Of a stretch of 64,000 nucleotides of DNA, positions 9,689-19,562 are shown piece by piece. The stretch spans positions 58,005 through 122,004 of the forward strand of contig NZ_KB907348.1 in NCBI RefSeq assembly GCF_000381985.1, given 5' to 3'. This stretch comes from Novispirillum itersonii subsp. itersonii ATCC 12639 (GTDB taxonomy: Bacteria > Pseudomonadota > Alphaproteobacteria > Rhodospirillales > Rhodospirillaceae). The notes under the pieces are model-generated. The model saw only the letters and a program-made list of their open reading frames with translations. It did not search any database and was not told where the DNA came from. The position numbers and the translations under genes are program-made. Position 1 is the first letter of the stretch. The number at the start of each line of letters is the position of its first letter.

Positions 9689-10309
9689 ATGACTGAGATG
9701 CCTGCCTCTGATACTCCGCGCCCCGGTCTGATGCGCCGCCTTTATGATGCTACCCTGCGGCTGGCCGAGGGGCGGCACGCCATGAAGGCCCTTGGCGGTG
9801 TCTCTTTCACCGAGGCTTCGTTTTTTCCGGTTCCGCCCGATCCGATTCTGATCGCCATCGCGCTCTCAACCCCCCACCGGGCGATGCGGGCTGCCCTGTG
9901 GTGTACGGTGATGTCCGTCCTTGGGGGGCTTCTGGGTTATGCCATCGGCTCTGGCCTGTATGAGTGGATCGGCAAACCGATCATCGAACTGTATAAGCTG
10001 CAGGGGGCGTTTGAGACGTTCCGGCAGGGTTTCGCTGATTACGGGGCGTGGATCATCGTTGCCAAGGGCCTGACGCCGATCCCCTTCAAGCTGGTGACCA
10101 TCGCCAGCGGCGTGGCGGATATGAATTTGCTGGTGTTCGTTATCGCCAGCGCTCTGACCCGGGGGGCGCGGTTTTTCGTGGTGGCGTGGCTGTTCAAGAC
10201 CTTCGGCCCGCAGGCCCGCGCGATCATGGACCGGCATTTCTATAAGGTGTTCTGGGGCGGGTTGACCCTGCTGGTCGGTGGGTTTGCGGCGGTCTTTCTG
10301 CTGAAGTGA
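9689..10309 (+). CDS. YqaA/DedA-type membrane protein (VTT domain)
   Basis: A 206-residue integral inner-membrane protein of the SNARE-associated/DedA superfamily, YqaA branch. It has a helix containing FTEASFFPVPPDPILIAIAL, which is the conserved re-entrant motif. Further hydrophobic segments lie around residues 65-85 and 135-160, with a C-terminal segment WGGLTLLVGGFAAVFLL. DedA relatives are implicated in lipid carrier recycling and membrane homeostasis. The substrate here is unknown. AGGAA precedes the ATG. Confidence 0.75.
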   Translation: MTEMPASDTPRPGLMRRLYDATLRLAEGRHAMKALGGVSFTEASFFPVPPDPILIAIALSTPHRAMRAALWCTVMSVLGGLLGYAIGSGLYEWIGKPIIELYKLQGAFETFRQGFADYGAWIIVAKGLTPIPFKLVTIASGVADMNLLVFVIASALTRGARFFVVAWLFKTFGPQARAIMDRHFYKVFWGGLTLLVGGFAAVFLLK

Positions 10310-10355
10310 CCGCCGCAGGCAGCACGGAGGGCACCGGGAATCACACTGCCGGGGA

Positions 10356-11147
10356 TCACACCTCGGTGTCGATCCGGTGTGGCCGGATGCTGATCAGGCG
10401 CCGCAGGGTGACGCCCCAGGCCATATTGGCAAACGCTGTGACCGCCAGCTGGGCGATGGTGACAAGGCACTGTGCGATCACCGTACCGACGGTTGCGACC
10501 CCGCCTTCTGCCGCTTTGGGCGCGAAGCCGGTGGCAAAGGCCAGAACCACCATCAAGATCAGCATAAAAGTGATTGAGATGAGCAGGGCGATACCGGCAA
10601 GCCGCCAGCTGTTGCCCTGACCGTAATGCCAGCCGGCGCGGATCGGGTCGGGGTGGTCGCAGGCGCAGGCGGCCATGATCACGAACAGCCGCATTCCCAG
10701 CAACAGCAGCAGGGGGGATGCCAGCAGCAGGATCAGGCTGCTGGCCCCGGTGCCGGTTCCGGCCTGCTGGGCCGCCAGATGGGTCATGCCCAGCGGCAGG
10801 GCAAGGATGGCCAGCATGGCCAGAAACACCTGTACTTCGCGCTTGCCGACACGGAACGGGTCATTCTTCGGGTCCGGCACGCCACCGGGGCCAAACGCCC
10901 CCACCCGCACCTGCTGCACCGTGGCCCCGACCCCCAGCCACAGGCCGACGATAAAAAACACCTGCTGTACAAAGTCGCTGGTCCCGGCGGCCTCGGCCAG
11001 TGTTGCCCCCAGCATCATCACCGCTGTCGGCAGGGTAATGGTCAGCACCAGCCGGGCATGGGCCTGCAACAGGGTGGCCGTATCGGTCAGCACGGCAAAG
11101 ACTGGCAGTTTGTCCCCCGGGCGGGAGGGCGGAGACTGGGAGAGCAT
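10356..11147 (-). CDS. Multi-pass membrane protein of unknown function
   Basis: A 263-residue protein with about six hydrophobic segments. They include VLTITLPTAVMMLGATLAEA, VQVFLAMLAILALPLGMTH, LILLLASPLLLLLGMRLFVI and LLISITFMLILMVVLAFATG. No catalytic motif is visible, and the architecture is reminiscent of Yip1-like or other uncharacterised membrane families. I do not recognise the family. It is transcribed convergently to the YqaA-like gene and divergently from leuA. Its AGGA ribosome site lies inside one arm of an inverted repeat (11154-11181). Confidence 0.7.
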   Translation of the reverse strand: MLSQSPPSRPGDKLPVFAVLTDTATLLQAHARLVLTITLPTAVMMLGATLAEAAGTSDFVQQVFFIVGLWLGVGATVQQVRVGAFGPGGVPDPKNDPFRVGKREVQVFLAMLAILALPLGMTHLAAQQAGTGTGASSLILLLASPLLLLLGMRLFVIMAACACDHPDPIRAGWHYGQGNSWRLAGIALLISITFMLILMVVLAFATGFAPKAAEGGVATVGTVIAQCLVTIAQLAVTAFANMAWGVTLRRLISIRPHRIDTEV

Positions 11148-11153
11148 CGACAG

Positions 11154-11181
11154 ATCCTGAAAAGATAAGTCTCTTCAGGAT
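11154..11181. repeat. Inverted repeat overlapping a ribosome binding site
   Basis: Twelve-base arms (11154-11165 and 11170-11181) match at 11 of 12 positions around a four-base loop. In the minus-strand message the 3' arm contains the AGGA Shine-Dalgarno sequence of the membrane protein starting at 11147. It could be a DNA operator between divergent genes or an RNA hairpin hiding the ribosome site. Confidence 0.55.
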
Positions 11182-11333
11182 AAGGTCTGATCGCGGTTTC
11201 GCAACCCCATGTGGTTAGCGGATTGCATGTGATCGGGGCTTGACTCGGCCCGGTCCGGCGACGACTTTACTCCGTCTGCGGTGCCGTGATGCCACCCGCC
11301 GCCTTTTCCCATCTGATCAGCAGGCCGAGTGTT

Positions 11334-12872
11334 ATGGAACAGAACCGGGTTATCATTTTCGACACCACCCTGCGGGATGGCGAGCAATCGCCCGGCGCAT
11401 CGATGAATCTGGACGAAAAGGTCCGGATTGCCCAGACGCTGGAAGATATGGGTGTCGACGTGATCGAGGCCGGGTTCCCGATTGCCTCGGCAGGTGACTT
11501 CGAGGCGGTCAACGCCGTGGCGAAGGTGGTGAAGAAAAGCCGCATCGCCGGTCTGGCCCGGGCCGTGCGCGCCGATATCGAGCGCTGCGCCGAAGCAGTC
11601 CGCCCGGCGGAACTGTCGCGGATCCATACCTTTATTTCCACCAGCCCGCTGCACATGAAGTACAAGCTGCAGATGGAGCCTGATGCGGTTGTGCAGGCGA
11701 TTCACGACAGCGTGTCGCTGGCCCGCAATCTGGTGGACGATGTTGAATGGTCGGCGGAAGACGGCTCCCGCACCGAGCATGACTTCCTGTGCCGCTGTGT
11801 GGAAACCGCGATTGCCGCCGGGGCGCGGACCATCAATATCCCTGACACCGTCGGCTATGCGGTGCCGGATGAGTATGCCGCGCTGATCGCCATGCTGATC
11901 AACCGGGTGCCGAACATCGATCAGGCGATTCTTTCGGTGCACTGTCATAATGACCTCGGGCTGGCGGTTGCCAACTCTCTGGCGGCGGTCCGGTCCGGGG
12001 CACGCCAGATTGAATGCACCATCAACGGTCTGGGGGAACGGGCCGGGAATGCGGCGCTGGAAGAGATCGTCATGGCGCTGCGTACCCGCAACGATGCCAT
12101 GCCGTTCACCACCGGTATCCGGACCGAGGCGATCACCCGGGCTTCCAAGCTGGTTTCGACCGTCACCGGGTTCGTGGTGCAGCCGAACAAGGCGATTGTC
12201 GGGGCCAATGCTTTCGCCCATGAGTCCGGCATTCATCAGGACGGCGTTCTGAAAAATGCCGCCACCTACGAGATCATGACCCCGGAGAGCGTCGGCCTCA
12301 GCCGGTCGTCTCTGGTGATGGGCAAGCATTCGGGGCGTCATGCCTTCCGCGATAAGCTGAAGCAACTGGGCTATGAGCTGGGCGATAATGCCCTGAACGA
12401 GGCGTTTAAGCGCTTTAAGGATCTGTGCGACAAGAAGAAGGATGTCTTCGACGAAGATATCATCGCCCTTGTCGATGATGAGGCCCGCGCCAACGACCAT
12501 ATCCGCTTCCAGTCTCTGGAAGTGATTGCCGGATCGAAGGGCCCGCAGAAGGCCACGCTGGAGCTGGAAATCGACGGGCAGAGCGCCCGGGCCGAGGAAA
12601 GCGGCGACGGGCCGGTTGACGCCACCTTTAAGGCAATCCGTGCGCTGTTCCCGCATGAAGCCCGGCTGCAGCTCTATCAGGTGCATGCCGTGACCGGGGG
12701 GACTGACGCGCAGGCCGAGGTGACGGTGCGGCTGGAAGAGAACGGCAAAACCGTGATCGGGCAGGGCGCGGATACCGATACGCTGGTGGCGTCGGCCCGT
12801 GCCTATGTCACCGCCCTGAACAAATTGCTGACCAAGCGCGAAAAGACGGCTCCGGCCCCCGTTTCCGCTTGA
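11334..12872 (+). CDS. leuA: 2-isopropylmalate synthase
   Basis: A 512-residue LeuA that condenses acetyl-CoA with 2-oxoisovalerate, the committed step of leucine synthesis. The catalytic barrel opens with FDTTLRDGEQSPGASMN, and the metal-binding HCHNDLG motif and the GLGERAGN block follow. HESGIHQDG marks the linker. The C-terminal roughly 130 residues (from about GSKGPQKATLELEIDG) form the leucine-binding regulatory domain. I took the ATG at 11334 because the family starts a few residues before the DTTLRDGEQ block. An in-frame GTG-ATG at 11286 is possible, and neither has a strong ribosome site. Confidence 0.93.
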   Translation: MEQNRVIIFDTTLRDGEQSPGASMNLDEKVRIAQTLEDMGVDVIEAGFPIASAGDFEAVNAVAKVVKKSRIAGLARAVRADIERCAEAVRPAELSRIHTFISTSPLHMKYKLQMEPDAVVQAIHDSVSLARNLVDDVEWSAEDGSRTEHDFLCRCVETAIAAGARTINIPDTVGYAVPDEYAALIAMLINRVPNIDQAILSVHCHNDLGLAVANSLAAVRSGARQIECTINGLGERAGNAALEEIVMALRTRNDAMPFTTGIRTEAITRASKLVSTVTGFVVQPNKAIVGANAFAHESGIHQDGVLKNAATYEIMTPESVGLSRSSLVMGKHSGRHAFRDKLKQLGYELGDNALNEAFKRFKDLCDKKKDVFDEDIIALVDDEARANDHIRFQSLEVIAGSKGPQKATLELEIDGQSARAEESGDGPVDATFKAIRALFPHEARLQLYQVHAVTGGTDAQAEVTVRLEENGKTVIGQGADTDTLVASARAYVTALNKLLTKREKTAPAPVSA

Positions 12873-13059
12873 GTTTCGCGCTGCACCGGAAGATAACAGC
12901 AACGGTGACAGGTCCGGGTTTTGTGTCTCCGGGCCTGTTGCATCCCGCGGTGTCATGGCGACAGGGGTGACGCCTGATGCCGCCGGGGGACAGGATCGCG
13001 ACCCAACAAAGCCGGACCGAAACCAGCGCCGGCGTACAACGACCCAAGGCTTTTAGTGA

Positions 13060-14106
<1,047 letters not shown>

Positions 14107-14112
14107 GCGGCT

Positions 14113-14186
14113 GGACCGGATCACATTTCCGGTCCGACCACTGGCCTTGGGGCGGCCCGGGATCGCATCCATGCGGATCCCGGGCC
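14113..14186 (+). terminator. Two stem-loops between mreB and mreC
   Basis: The first stem has perfect eight-base arms (14113-14120 and 14128-14135). The second has perfect eleven-base arms (14154-14164 and 14176-14186), followed by GTGCCGTTTT. They look like a partial terminator or an mRNA-processing element that would set mreB apart from the rest of the operon. Confidence 0.5.
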
Positions 14187-14369
14187 GTGCCGTTTTCGGG
14201 TGTTGCTCCCGATGGTTCCCCTGTTTTAACGGCGGGGGACATGGGGGTGATGGTTTTCTCGTGGCGGCATTGACGGTATAGTGTGCGGCGCGGGAGTCCG
14301 GCTTATGCCCCGGAAAAGCTCCGGGGCCGGAACAGGGCTCCATCCACGTTTTTGGGATCTGCGGTTTCC

Positions 14370-15260
14370 GTGAAACAAACGACCCCCAATCCAAACCGGT
14401 TGAATCACCTGCGGATGCTGGTGAGCCGGTTCGCTTTCATCGTGCTGGTGGTGGCATCTTTTGCCCTGATGCTGATCGGCAAGGCCGACACCATGCTGGT
14501 GGAGCGGGTGCGGACCTTCATGTCCGATGCGGTGACGCCGGTGGCCAGTCTGTTGTCGCAGCCTGCTTCCACGGTTTCCGCCGTCATGGATAATCTGCGT
14601 GAACTGACGGCGATCCGCGAAGAAAACAGCCGTCTGCGTGATGAAAACGCCCGCTTGCTGCGCTGGCAGACGGCGGCCCGCCTGCTGGAGGCGGAGAATG
14701 ACAGCCTCAAGGGTCTGCTGAATTTCGTTCCCGGCCCCCGCGCCAGCTTTGTGACGGCGCGTGTGGTGGCCGATACCGGCGGGGCCTTTGCCCATTCTCT
14801 GCTGGTCACAGCCGGGTCCCGCGAACTGGTGGAAAAGGGACAGGCCGCCGTTTCCGGTGAAGGGCTGGTTGGCCGCGTGATCGAGGCCGGGCACCGTTCA
14901 TCGCGTGTCCTGCTGCTGACCGATATCAACAGCCGGATTCCGGTTTCGGTCGGGAATGCCCGGGCCAGAGCGATTCTGGCCGGTGATAATACCGAGCGTC
15001 CGCGCCTGCTGTATCTGCGCTCGCAGGTCCGGGTGCAGCCGGGTGACCGGGTGACCACGTCCGGCGATGCCGGTGCCTTTCCGCCGGGGCTGCCGGTCGG
15101 GATCGTCACGTCGGTCGATGACGGCGATGTGCGGGTTGAGCCCTACTTTCAGCGCGACAAGCTGGAATATCTGCGGATCGTCGATTACGGCCTGATGGGC
15201 GTGTTGACCGATATCGACCCCGGCGCGTCGCGTCCGGCCACCTCTGGCGAGCTGCGCTGA
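14370..15260 (+). CDS. mreC: Rod-shape protein MreC
   Basis: A bitopic inner-membrane protein linking the MreB cytoskeleton to the periplasmic peptidoglycan synthases. One N-terminal membrane helix (LVSRFAFIVLVVASFALMLIG) is followed by a coiled coil rich in Glu/Arg/Asn (EENSRLRDENARLLR). The periplasmic beta domain then contains GLVGRVIEAG and LLTDINSRIPV. I propose the GTG at 14370, giving 296 residues. The frame also allows a GTG at 14283, and neither start has a clear ribosome site. mreD begins 42 bases later. Confidence 0.9.
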   Translation: MKQTTPNPNRLNHLRMLVSRFAFIVLVVASFALMLIGKADTMLVERVRTFMSDAVTPVASLLSQPASTVSAVMDNLRELTAIREENSRLRDENARLLRWQTAARLLEAENDSLKGLLNFVPGPRASFVTARVVADTGGAFAHSLLVTAGSRELVEKGQAAVSGEGLVGRVIEAGHRSSRVLLLTDINSRIPVSVGNARARAILAGDNTERPRLLYLRSQVRVQPGDRVTTSGDAGAFPPGLPVGIVTSVDDGDVRVEPYFQRDKLEYLRIVDYGLMGVLTDIDPGASRPATSGELR

Positions 15261-15302
15261 CCCTGCGGGGTGGTGTGGCGTTAACGGACGGAAAGACAAG
15301 GC

Positions 15303-15818
15303 ATGCAACCGAGTTTCTGGCAACGCATGAACGGGGTATCCCGGCATCAGCTGCCGCTGGTGCTGACCCTGATCCTGATGCTGGTGTCGATGGTGCCGAC
15401 CCGGCTGCCGGACTTTATGAGCATCAGTCCGATGCTGACGGTGATTTCCGTCTATTACTGGGCGGTTTACCGCCCGGATCTGATGGGATACGGCAGCGTG
15501 TTTCTGATCGGTCTGCTGGAAGATATGCTGGCAGCCACGCCGCTGGGGGCCGGGCCGATCTCGCTGTTGGTGACACAGGGCATCGTGATGTCGCAGGCCA
15601 AGTTTTTCCGGGGGAAGAGCTTTGCCGTGACGTGGTGGGCCTTTTTGCTGGTTGCCGCTGCTGCCGCTGTCGCGAAATGGATGGCGGTGGCGCTGGTGCA
15701 GATCAGTGTTCCGTCCGGGGCGGCGGTGCTGGCGACCTATGGTATGACAGTGGCGTTTTATCCGGTGGTGGCGTGGATCATGGCCCGGTTTCAGCTTGCC
15801 ATTCTGCGGGAGGTGTAA
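15303..15818 (+). CDS. mreD: Rod-shape membrane protein MreD
   Basis: A 171-residue protein with about five membrane helices, the usual MreD size and topology. Hydrophobic segments include LPLVLTLILMLVSMVP near the N terminus, LMGYGSVFLIGLLEDMLAAT and TWWAFLLVAAAAAVAKWMAV. It lies between mreC and the PBP2 gene, and the mrdA start follows 3 bases after its stop. It forms part of the elongasome with MreC. Identification rests on topology, the LPDFMSISPML segment and gene order. Confidence 0.9.
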   Translation: MQPSFWQRMNGVSRHQLPLVLTLILMLVSMVPTRLPDFMSISPMLTVISVYYWAVYRPDLMGYGSVFLIGLLEDMLAATPLGAGPISLLVTQGIVMSQAKFFRGKSFAVTWWAFLLVAAAAAVAKWMAVALVQISVPSGAAVLATYGMTVAFYPVVAWIMARFQLAILREV

Positions 15819-15821
15819 GGA

Positions 15822-17726
15822 ATGTCGTCCTCTCTCGGCAATTCCCGCCGCGATGCTGATCTCAGCAAGCTGTTTTCCCGCCGTTTGGTGCTGCTGGGCG
15901 GGGCGCAGACCCTGATGCTGTCGTCTCTGGTCGCCCGCATGTATTACCTGCAGGTGATTGAGGCAGACCGCTATCATACGCTGGCGGAAGAAAACCGCAT
16001 CAACCTGCGTCTGCTGCCGCCACCACGCGGGCGGATTGTTGACCGCTTCGGGGTGCCTCTGGCGATCAATCACCAGAACTTCCGGGTTCTGATCGTCTCA
16101 GAGCAGGTGAAGGAGCTGGATGCGACCCTCGACCGGCTGGCAAAAATCATCACCCTGACCGAGACCGACCGCCACCGCGTGATGCGGGAACTGAAGCGCA
16201 AACGCCGCTTTGTGCCGGTGCCGGTGCGTGAAAACCTGACGTGGGAAGAAATGGCGGCGGTGCAGGTCAACGCCCCCGATCTGCCCGGGGTGCAGATTGA
16301 TGAAGGTCTGGCCCGGGTTTACCCGCTGGGGGAAAACACCTCGCATATTCTGGGCTATGTGTCGTCGGTGTCAGAAGATGATCTGGCCAACAGCACGGAT
16401 CCGCTGTTGCAGCTTCCGGGATTCCGTATCGGCAAGGCGGGGGTGGAGCGTCAGTTCGACCGGGTGCTGCGGGGCAAGGGCGGCAATACCCAGGTGGAAG
16501 TGAACGCGGTCGGCCGCGTGATCCGTGAACTGTCGCGGGAAGAGGGGGAGTCCGGGGTTGAGCTGGCCCTGTCGATTGATACCCGTCTGCAGCGGGTGGC
16601 GGCTGACGCCATCGGCGAGGAAAGCGGCACCGTGGTGGTGATGGATGTCATGACCGGCGAAGTCCTCGCGATGGCATCTCAGCCAGCCTATGACGCCAAT
16701 GCTTTCACCCGGGGCCTGAGCAGCGAGGAGTGGAAGACGCTGGTCAGCAATCCGAAGGGGCCGCTGGCGAACAAGCCGATCGCCGGTCAATACGCGCCGG
16801 GGTCGACCTTCAAGATGGTGGTGGCCCTTGCCGCGCTGGAGGCCGGGGTGATCCGGCCGGAACAGACGGTGTCCTGCCCCGGTCATTATGAACTGGGGAA
16901 TGCCAAGTTCCATTGCTGGAAAAAGGGCGGGCACGGCTCGGTTGATATGGTCAACGCCCTGAAGCATTCCTGCGACGTGTATTTCTATGAAGTAGCCCGC
17001 CGTCTGGGGATCGACCGCATTGCCGACATGGCCCGCCGCTTTGGCCTTGGCTCCGTTACCGGCATTGATCTGCCCGGTGAGAAGGGGGGCCTGATCCCGG
17101 ACCGCAACTGGAAGCGGGCGGTGATGAATGACGTCTGGCACGCCGGGGAATCGCTGGTGGCCGGTATCGGGCAGGGGTACATCACCACCACACCGTTGCA
17201 GCTGGCGGTCATGACAGCCCGGATTGCCAATGGCGGGCTGGCGGTGAAGCCGACACTGGTCCGTCAGAGCAACCGTGACCCACGCCTGAGTGCGGCTGAT
17301 CTGAAGCCTCCCAAAGACCTTGGTGTGGTCCGTCAGCACCTGTCCATCGTGCAGCAGGGTATGTGGGAAGTGGTGAACGGCCCCGGCGGGACGGCGCAGA
17401 AGGTGCGGTTGCCGGAAGAGCTGGGGCAGATGGCCGGTAAGACCGGCACGGCTCAGGTGCGCCGCATTTCCAAGGCGGAACGGGATACCGGGGTGATCAA
17501 AAACGAGGATCTGCCGTGGGAACGGCGCGACCATGCGCTGTTTGTCAGCTTTGCCCCCTACGATAACCCGCGCTACGCGGTGGCCTGCGTGATTGAGCAC
17601 GGCGGCGGCGGCTCTGCCGTGGCGGCGCCGATTGCCCGCCGGGTGATGATTGAAACGCTTAAGCTGGATCCGGCCCGTCATTCCCCGGCCTCGGCGGTGA
17701 CGGCATCTTTGAAGACGGAGAGGTAA
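15822..17726 (+). CDS. mrdA: Penicillin-binding protein 2 (elongasome transpeptidase)
   Basis: A 634-residue class B penicillin-binding protein that cross-links lateral wall peptidoglycan together with RodA. One N-terminal signal-anchor helix (LVLLGGAQTLMLSSLVARMYY) is followed by the pedestal domain (PPRGRIVDRFGVPLAINHQN). The transpeptidase domain carries the active-site serine motif STFK (in YAPGSTFKMVV) and the KTG motif (MAGKTGTAQVRR). The catalytic core is complete. The gene is coupled to mreD (3-base gap) and to rodA (4-base gap). Confidence 0.96.
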   Translation: MSSSLGNSRRDADLSKLFSRRLVLLGGAQTLMLSSLVARMYYLQVIEADRYHTLAEENRINLRLLPPPRGRIVDRFGVPLAINHQNFRVLIVSEQVKELDATLDRLAKIITLTETDRHRVMRELKRKRRFVPVPVRENLTWEEMAAVQVNAPDLPGVQIDEGLARVYPLGENTSHILGYVSSVSEDDLANSTDPLLQLPGFRIGKAGVERQFDRVLRGKGGNTQVEVNAVGRVIRELSREEGESGVELALSIDTRLQRVAADAIGEESGTVVVMDVMTGEVLAMASQPAYDANAFTRGLSSEEWKTLVSNPKGPLANKPIAGQYAPGSTFKMVVALAALEAGVIRPEQTVSCPGHYELGNAKFHCWKKGGHGSVDMVNALKHSCDVYFYEVARRLGIDRIADMARRFGLGSVTGIDLPGEKGGLIPDRNWKRAVMNDVWHAGESLVAGIGQGYITTTPLQLAVMTARIANGGLAVKPTLVRQSNRDPRLSAADLKPPKDLGVVRQHLSIVQQGMWEVVNGPGGTAQKVRLPEELGQMAGKTGTAQVRRISKAERDTGVIKNEDLPWERRDHALFVSFAPYDNPRYAVACVIEHGGGGSAVAAPIARRVMIETLKLDPARHSPASAVTASLKTER

Positions 17727-17730
17727 GGCA

Positions 17731-18882
17731 ATGGGCTTCCGCTCCACCCGCCTGCGCAAAGGCGAGATGACCCTGACTGAAAAACTGTGGCACATCAGCT
17801 GGACCCTGATCCTGCTGGTGACCATGGTGGCATCGGTCGGCTTTCTGATGCTGTATTCGGCGGCGGAAGGAAACCTGTCCCCCTGGGCAGATAAGCAGAT
17901 GATCCGCTTCGGGGTTGGGGTGGTGTTTCTGCTGTTTCTGTCGATGATCGATATCCGGCATTTCATGCGCTATGCCTACGCGTTTTATACGGTGGCATTG
18001 GTGCTTCTGGTGGCGGTGGAGGTCAAGGGCACCATCGGCATGGGGGCGCAGCGTTGGGTCGATCTCGGGCTGTTCCAGCTCCAGCCTTCAGAACTGATGA
18101 AGATCGCGCTGGTGCTGACGCTGGCCCGGTATTTCCACGGCGCTGATGTTGATACGGTGCGGCGGATTTCGTTCCTGATTCCCCCGGCACTGCTGATTGC
18201 GATGCCAGCGGTGCTGGTGCTCAAGCAGCCCGATCTTGGGACGGCGATGATGCTGATGATGGGCGGCGTTGTGCTGTTTCTGGTCGCCGGGGTCCCGCTG
18301 TGGATCTTCTTTTCTGTCGGCGCGGTTGGGCTGGCTGCGGTGCCGGTGGTCTGGGAGATGTTGCGCGACTATCAGAAAAACCGCGTGCTGACATTCCTTG
18401 ACCCAGACCGCGATCCGCTGGGGACCGGGTATCATATCACCCAGTCAAAAATCGCACTCGGGTCCGGCGGGGTTTTCGGGAAAGGGTATATGCTGGGGAC
18501 CCAGAGCCATCTCGACTTCCTGCCGGAGCATCAGACCGACTTCATTTTTACCATGCTGGGTGAAGAGTTCGGGATGGTCGGGGGGGTTACCCTGCTGGGG
18601 CTGTATGTCCTGATCCTTGCCTACGGGTTTTATATTGCGGCCCGATGCCGCCACCACTTCGGGCGGCTGGTGGCGATCGGGGTCACCACGACGTTCTTCC
18701 TGTACGTCTTCATTAACATTGCGATGGTGATGGGGCTGCTGCCAGTGGTGGGGATCCCGCTGCCGCTGATCTCTTATGGTGGAACGGCGATGATGACCCT
18801 GATGATCGGTTTCGGGGTGCTGATGAGTGTGCATGTCCACCGCGATGTACAGATCAGCCGCAGCGGTGGGTTTGACGACTGA
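17731..18882 (+). CDS. rodA: RodA, SEDS peptidoglycan glycosyltransferase
   Basis: A 383-residue SEDS-family polytopic membrane protein, the glycan polymerase of the elongasome working with PBP2. About ten membrane helices are visible. Family blocks include GMGAQRWVDLGLFQLQPSELMK, KQPDLGTAM, the periplasmic loop segment LPEHQTDFIFTMLGEEFG and a C-terminal GIPLPLISYGGTAMM. It is the last gene of the mre block. A short hairpin with a GTTTTTT tail at about 18888-18908 may terminate the operon before the tRNA-Lys promoter. Confidence 0.96.
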   Translation: MGFRSTRLRKGEMTLTEKLWHISWTLILLVTMVASVGFLMLYSAAEGNLSPWADKQMIRFGVGVVFLLFLSMIDIRHFMRYAYAFYTVALVLLVAVEVKGTIGMGAQRWVDLGLFQLQPSELMKIALVLTLARYFHGADVDTVRRISFLIPPALLIAMPAVLVLKQPDLGTAMMLMMGGVVLFLVAGVPLWIFFSVGAVGLAAVPVVWEMLRDYQKNRVLTFLDPDRDPLGTGYHITQSKIALGSGGVFGKGYMLGTQSHLDFLPEHQTDFIFTMLGEEFGMVGGVTLLGLYVLILAYGFYIAARCRHHFGRLVAIGVTTTFFLYVFINIAMVMGLLPVVGIPLPLISYGGTAMMTLMIGFGVLMSVHVHRDVQISRSGGFDD

Positions 18883-18936
18883 CCGACCGGTGAGAGCGGT
18901 GTTTTTTAAAAAAGTGAGGCAGGCCGCATTTTTGGC

Positions 18937-18965
18937 TTGCCAGAGGACGGCGGACCCCCTATAAA
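18937..18965 (+). promoter_or_regulatory. Sigma70-type promoter of tRNA-Lys copy 1
   Basis: TTGCCA (18937-18942) and TATAAA (18960-18965) are separated by 17 bases and lie 31 bases upstream of the tRNA. The second tRNA-Lys gene (63189) has the same arrangement with TTGTCA and TATAAC. Confidence 0.75.
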
Positions 18966-18996
18966 CCGCCTCCTCGACGGCAACGTCGGCGAGTAT

Positions 18997-19072
<76 letters not shown>

Positions 19073-19103
19073 TATTCTGAAGGTTTACCAAAGCCTTCGG
19101 CCT

Positions 19104-19138
19104 AAGGCCCGGTCACAGCGACCGGGCCTTTTGCTTTT
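19104..19138 (+). terminator. Terminator after tRNA-Lys copy 1
   Basis: The stem AAGGCCCGGTC/GACCGGGCCTT with loop ACAGC is followed by a T-rich tail (TTTTGCTTTT). The same hairpin core follows the tRNA fragment at 21935-21966 and tRNA-Lys copy 2 at 63294-63324. Confidence 0.85.
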
Positions 19139-19217
19139 GGTCCCCCGCGTGTCCCCGAAACGGTGGTCCGGGGGAAAAAAGGGAAGGGCGGGGAGCGGCC
19201 CCTGTGGGCCGTTCCCC

Positions 19218-19280
19218 CTATTCCGCCGCTGTCAGGAGCGGGGCGGCCAGCCGTCCGGCGATGTTGGCGGCATCGACGAG
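19218..19280 (-). pseudogene. C-terminal remnant of a tyrosine integrase
   Basis: The minus strand encodes the last 20 residues of an integrase (ending AGRLAAPLLTAAE, stop at 19218). This tail is almost identical to that of the integrase at 63411. The similarity continues into the 3' flank (19140-19217 against 63330-63410). Similarity stops abruptly near 19280, where a transposase fragment begins. The catalytic domain is gone. Confidence 0.8.
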
Positions 19281-19343
19281 GCCATTCCGAAGCTGACCCG
19301 GAGCGCCCTGCATCGCTGCTTCCAGCACCACGGGATCTCGCGG
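19278..19343 (+). pseudogene. IS481-type transposase fragment
   Basis: The plus strand reads AIPKLTRSALHRCFQHHGISR. I recognise this as the conserved N-terminal helix-turn-helix block of IS481-family transposases, whose consensus is close to LTRSSLHRCLQRHGISRLP. Homology is lost immediately after it. The fragment directly abuts the integrase remnant, so an insertion and deletion probably removed the integrase. Confidence 0.6.
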
Positions 19344-19463
19344 TCGGGATTTTCTTCTCATCCTGTCCGATTATCCGGGGCCCCCTCTCTACCCCTATGA
19401 GTCCCATTGCAGTTTTCCCGCACTGGTGTTCAGATGCAGACCTTTCCAACCAAGGATGCGGAT

Positions 19464-19562
19464 ATGCACTCCCTGCCCCTCGCTGCCCGAACAAGTCTGC
19501 TGGTCCTAACAGTCGCTTTGGCCGTCGGCTGCGCATCGGTCACCATCCAAGCTCAAGAGTGA
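19464..19562 (+). pseudogene. Detached signal-peptide start of the Sel1 gene
   Basis: ATG at 19464 has AAGGA 7 bases upstream. It opens a 32-residue frame with a charged N region and a hydrophobic core (SLLVLTVALAVGCASV), which is a clear export signal and possibly a lipoprotein signal at the Cys in AVGC. The frame ends with TGA at 19560-19562. The very next in-frame codons encode Sel1-repeat sequence, so this is the natural 5' end of the following gene separated by one stop codon. Confidence 0.65.

Noticed and set aside
11175..12956. Long minus-strand open frame opposite leuA
   Set aside because: Low-complexity, no domain, and it fully shadows a recognisable LeuA. The same holds for minus-strand frames opposite ppdK (6805-8577), mrdA (16371-17966) and hyuA (53475-55553).
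19560..19562. TGA as a selenocysteine codon in the Sel1 protein
   Set aside because: No selenocysteine insertion hairpin is apparent just downstream, and the surrounding residues are signal-peptide end and repeat start, not a redox site.
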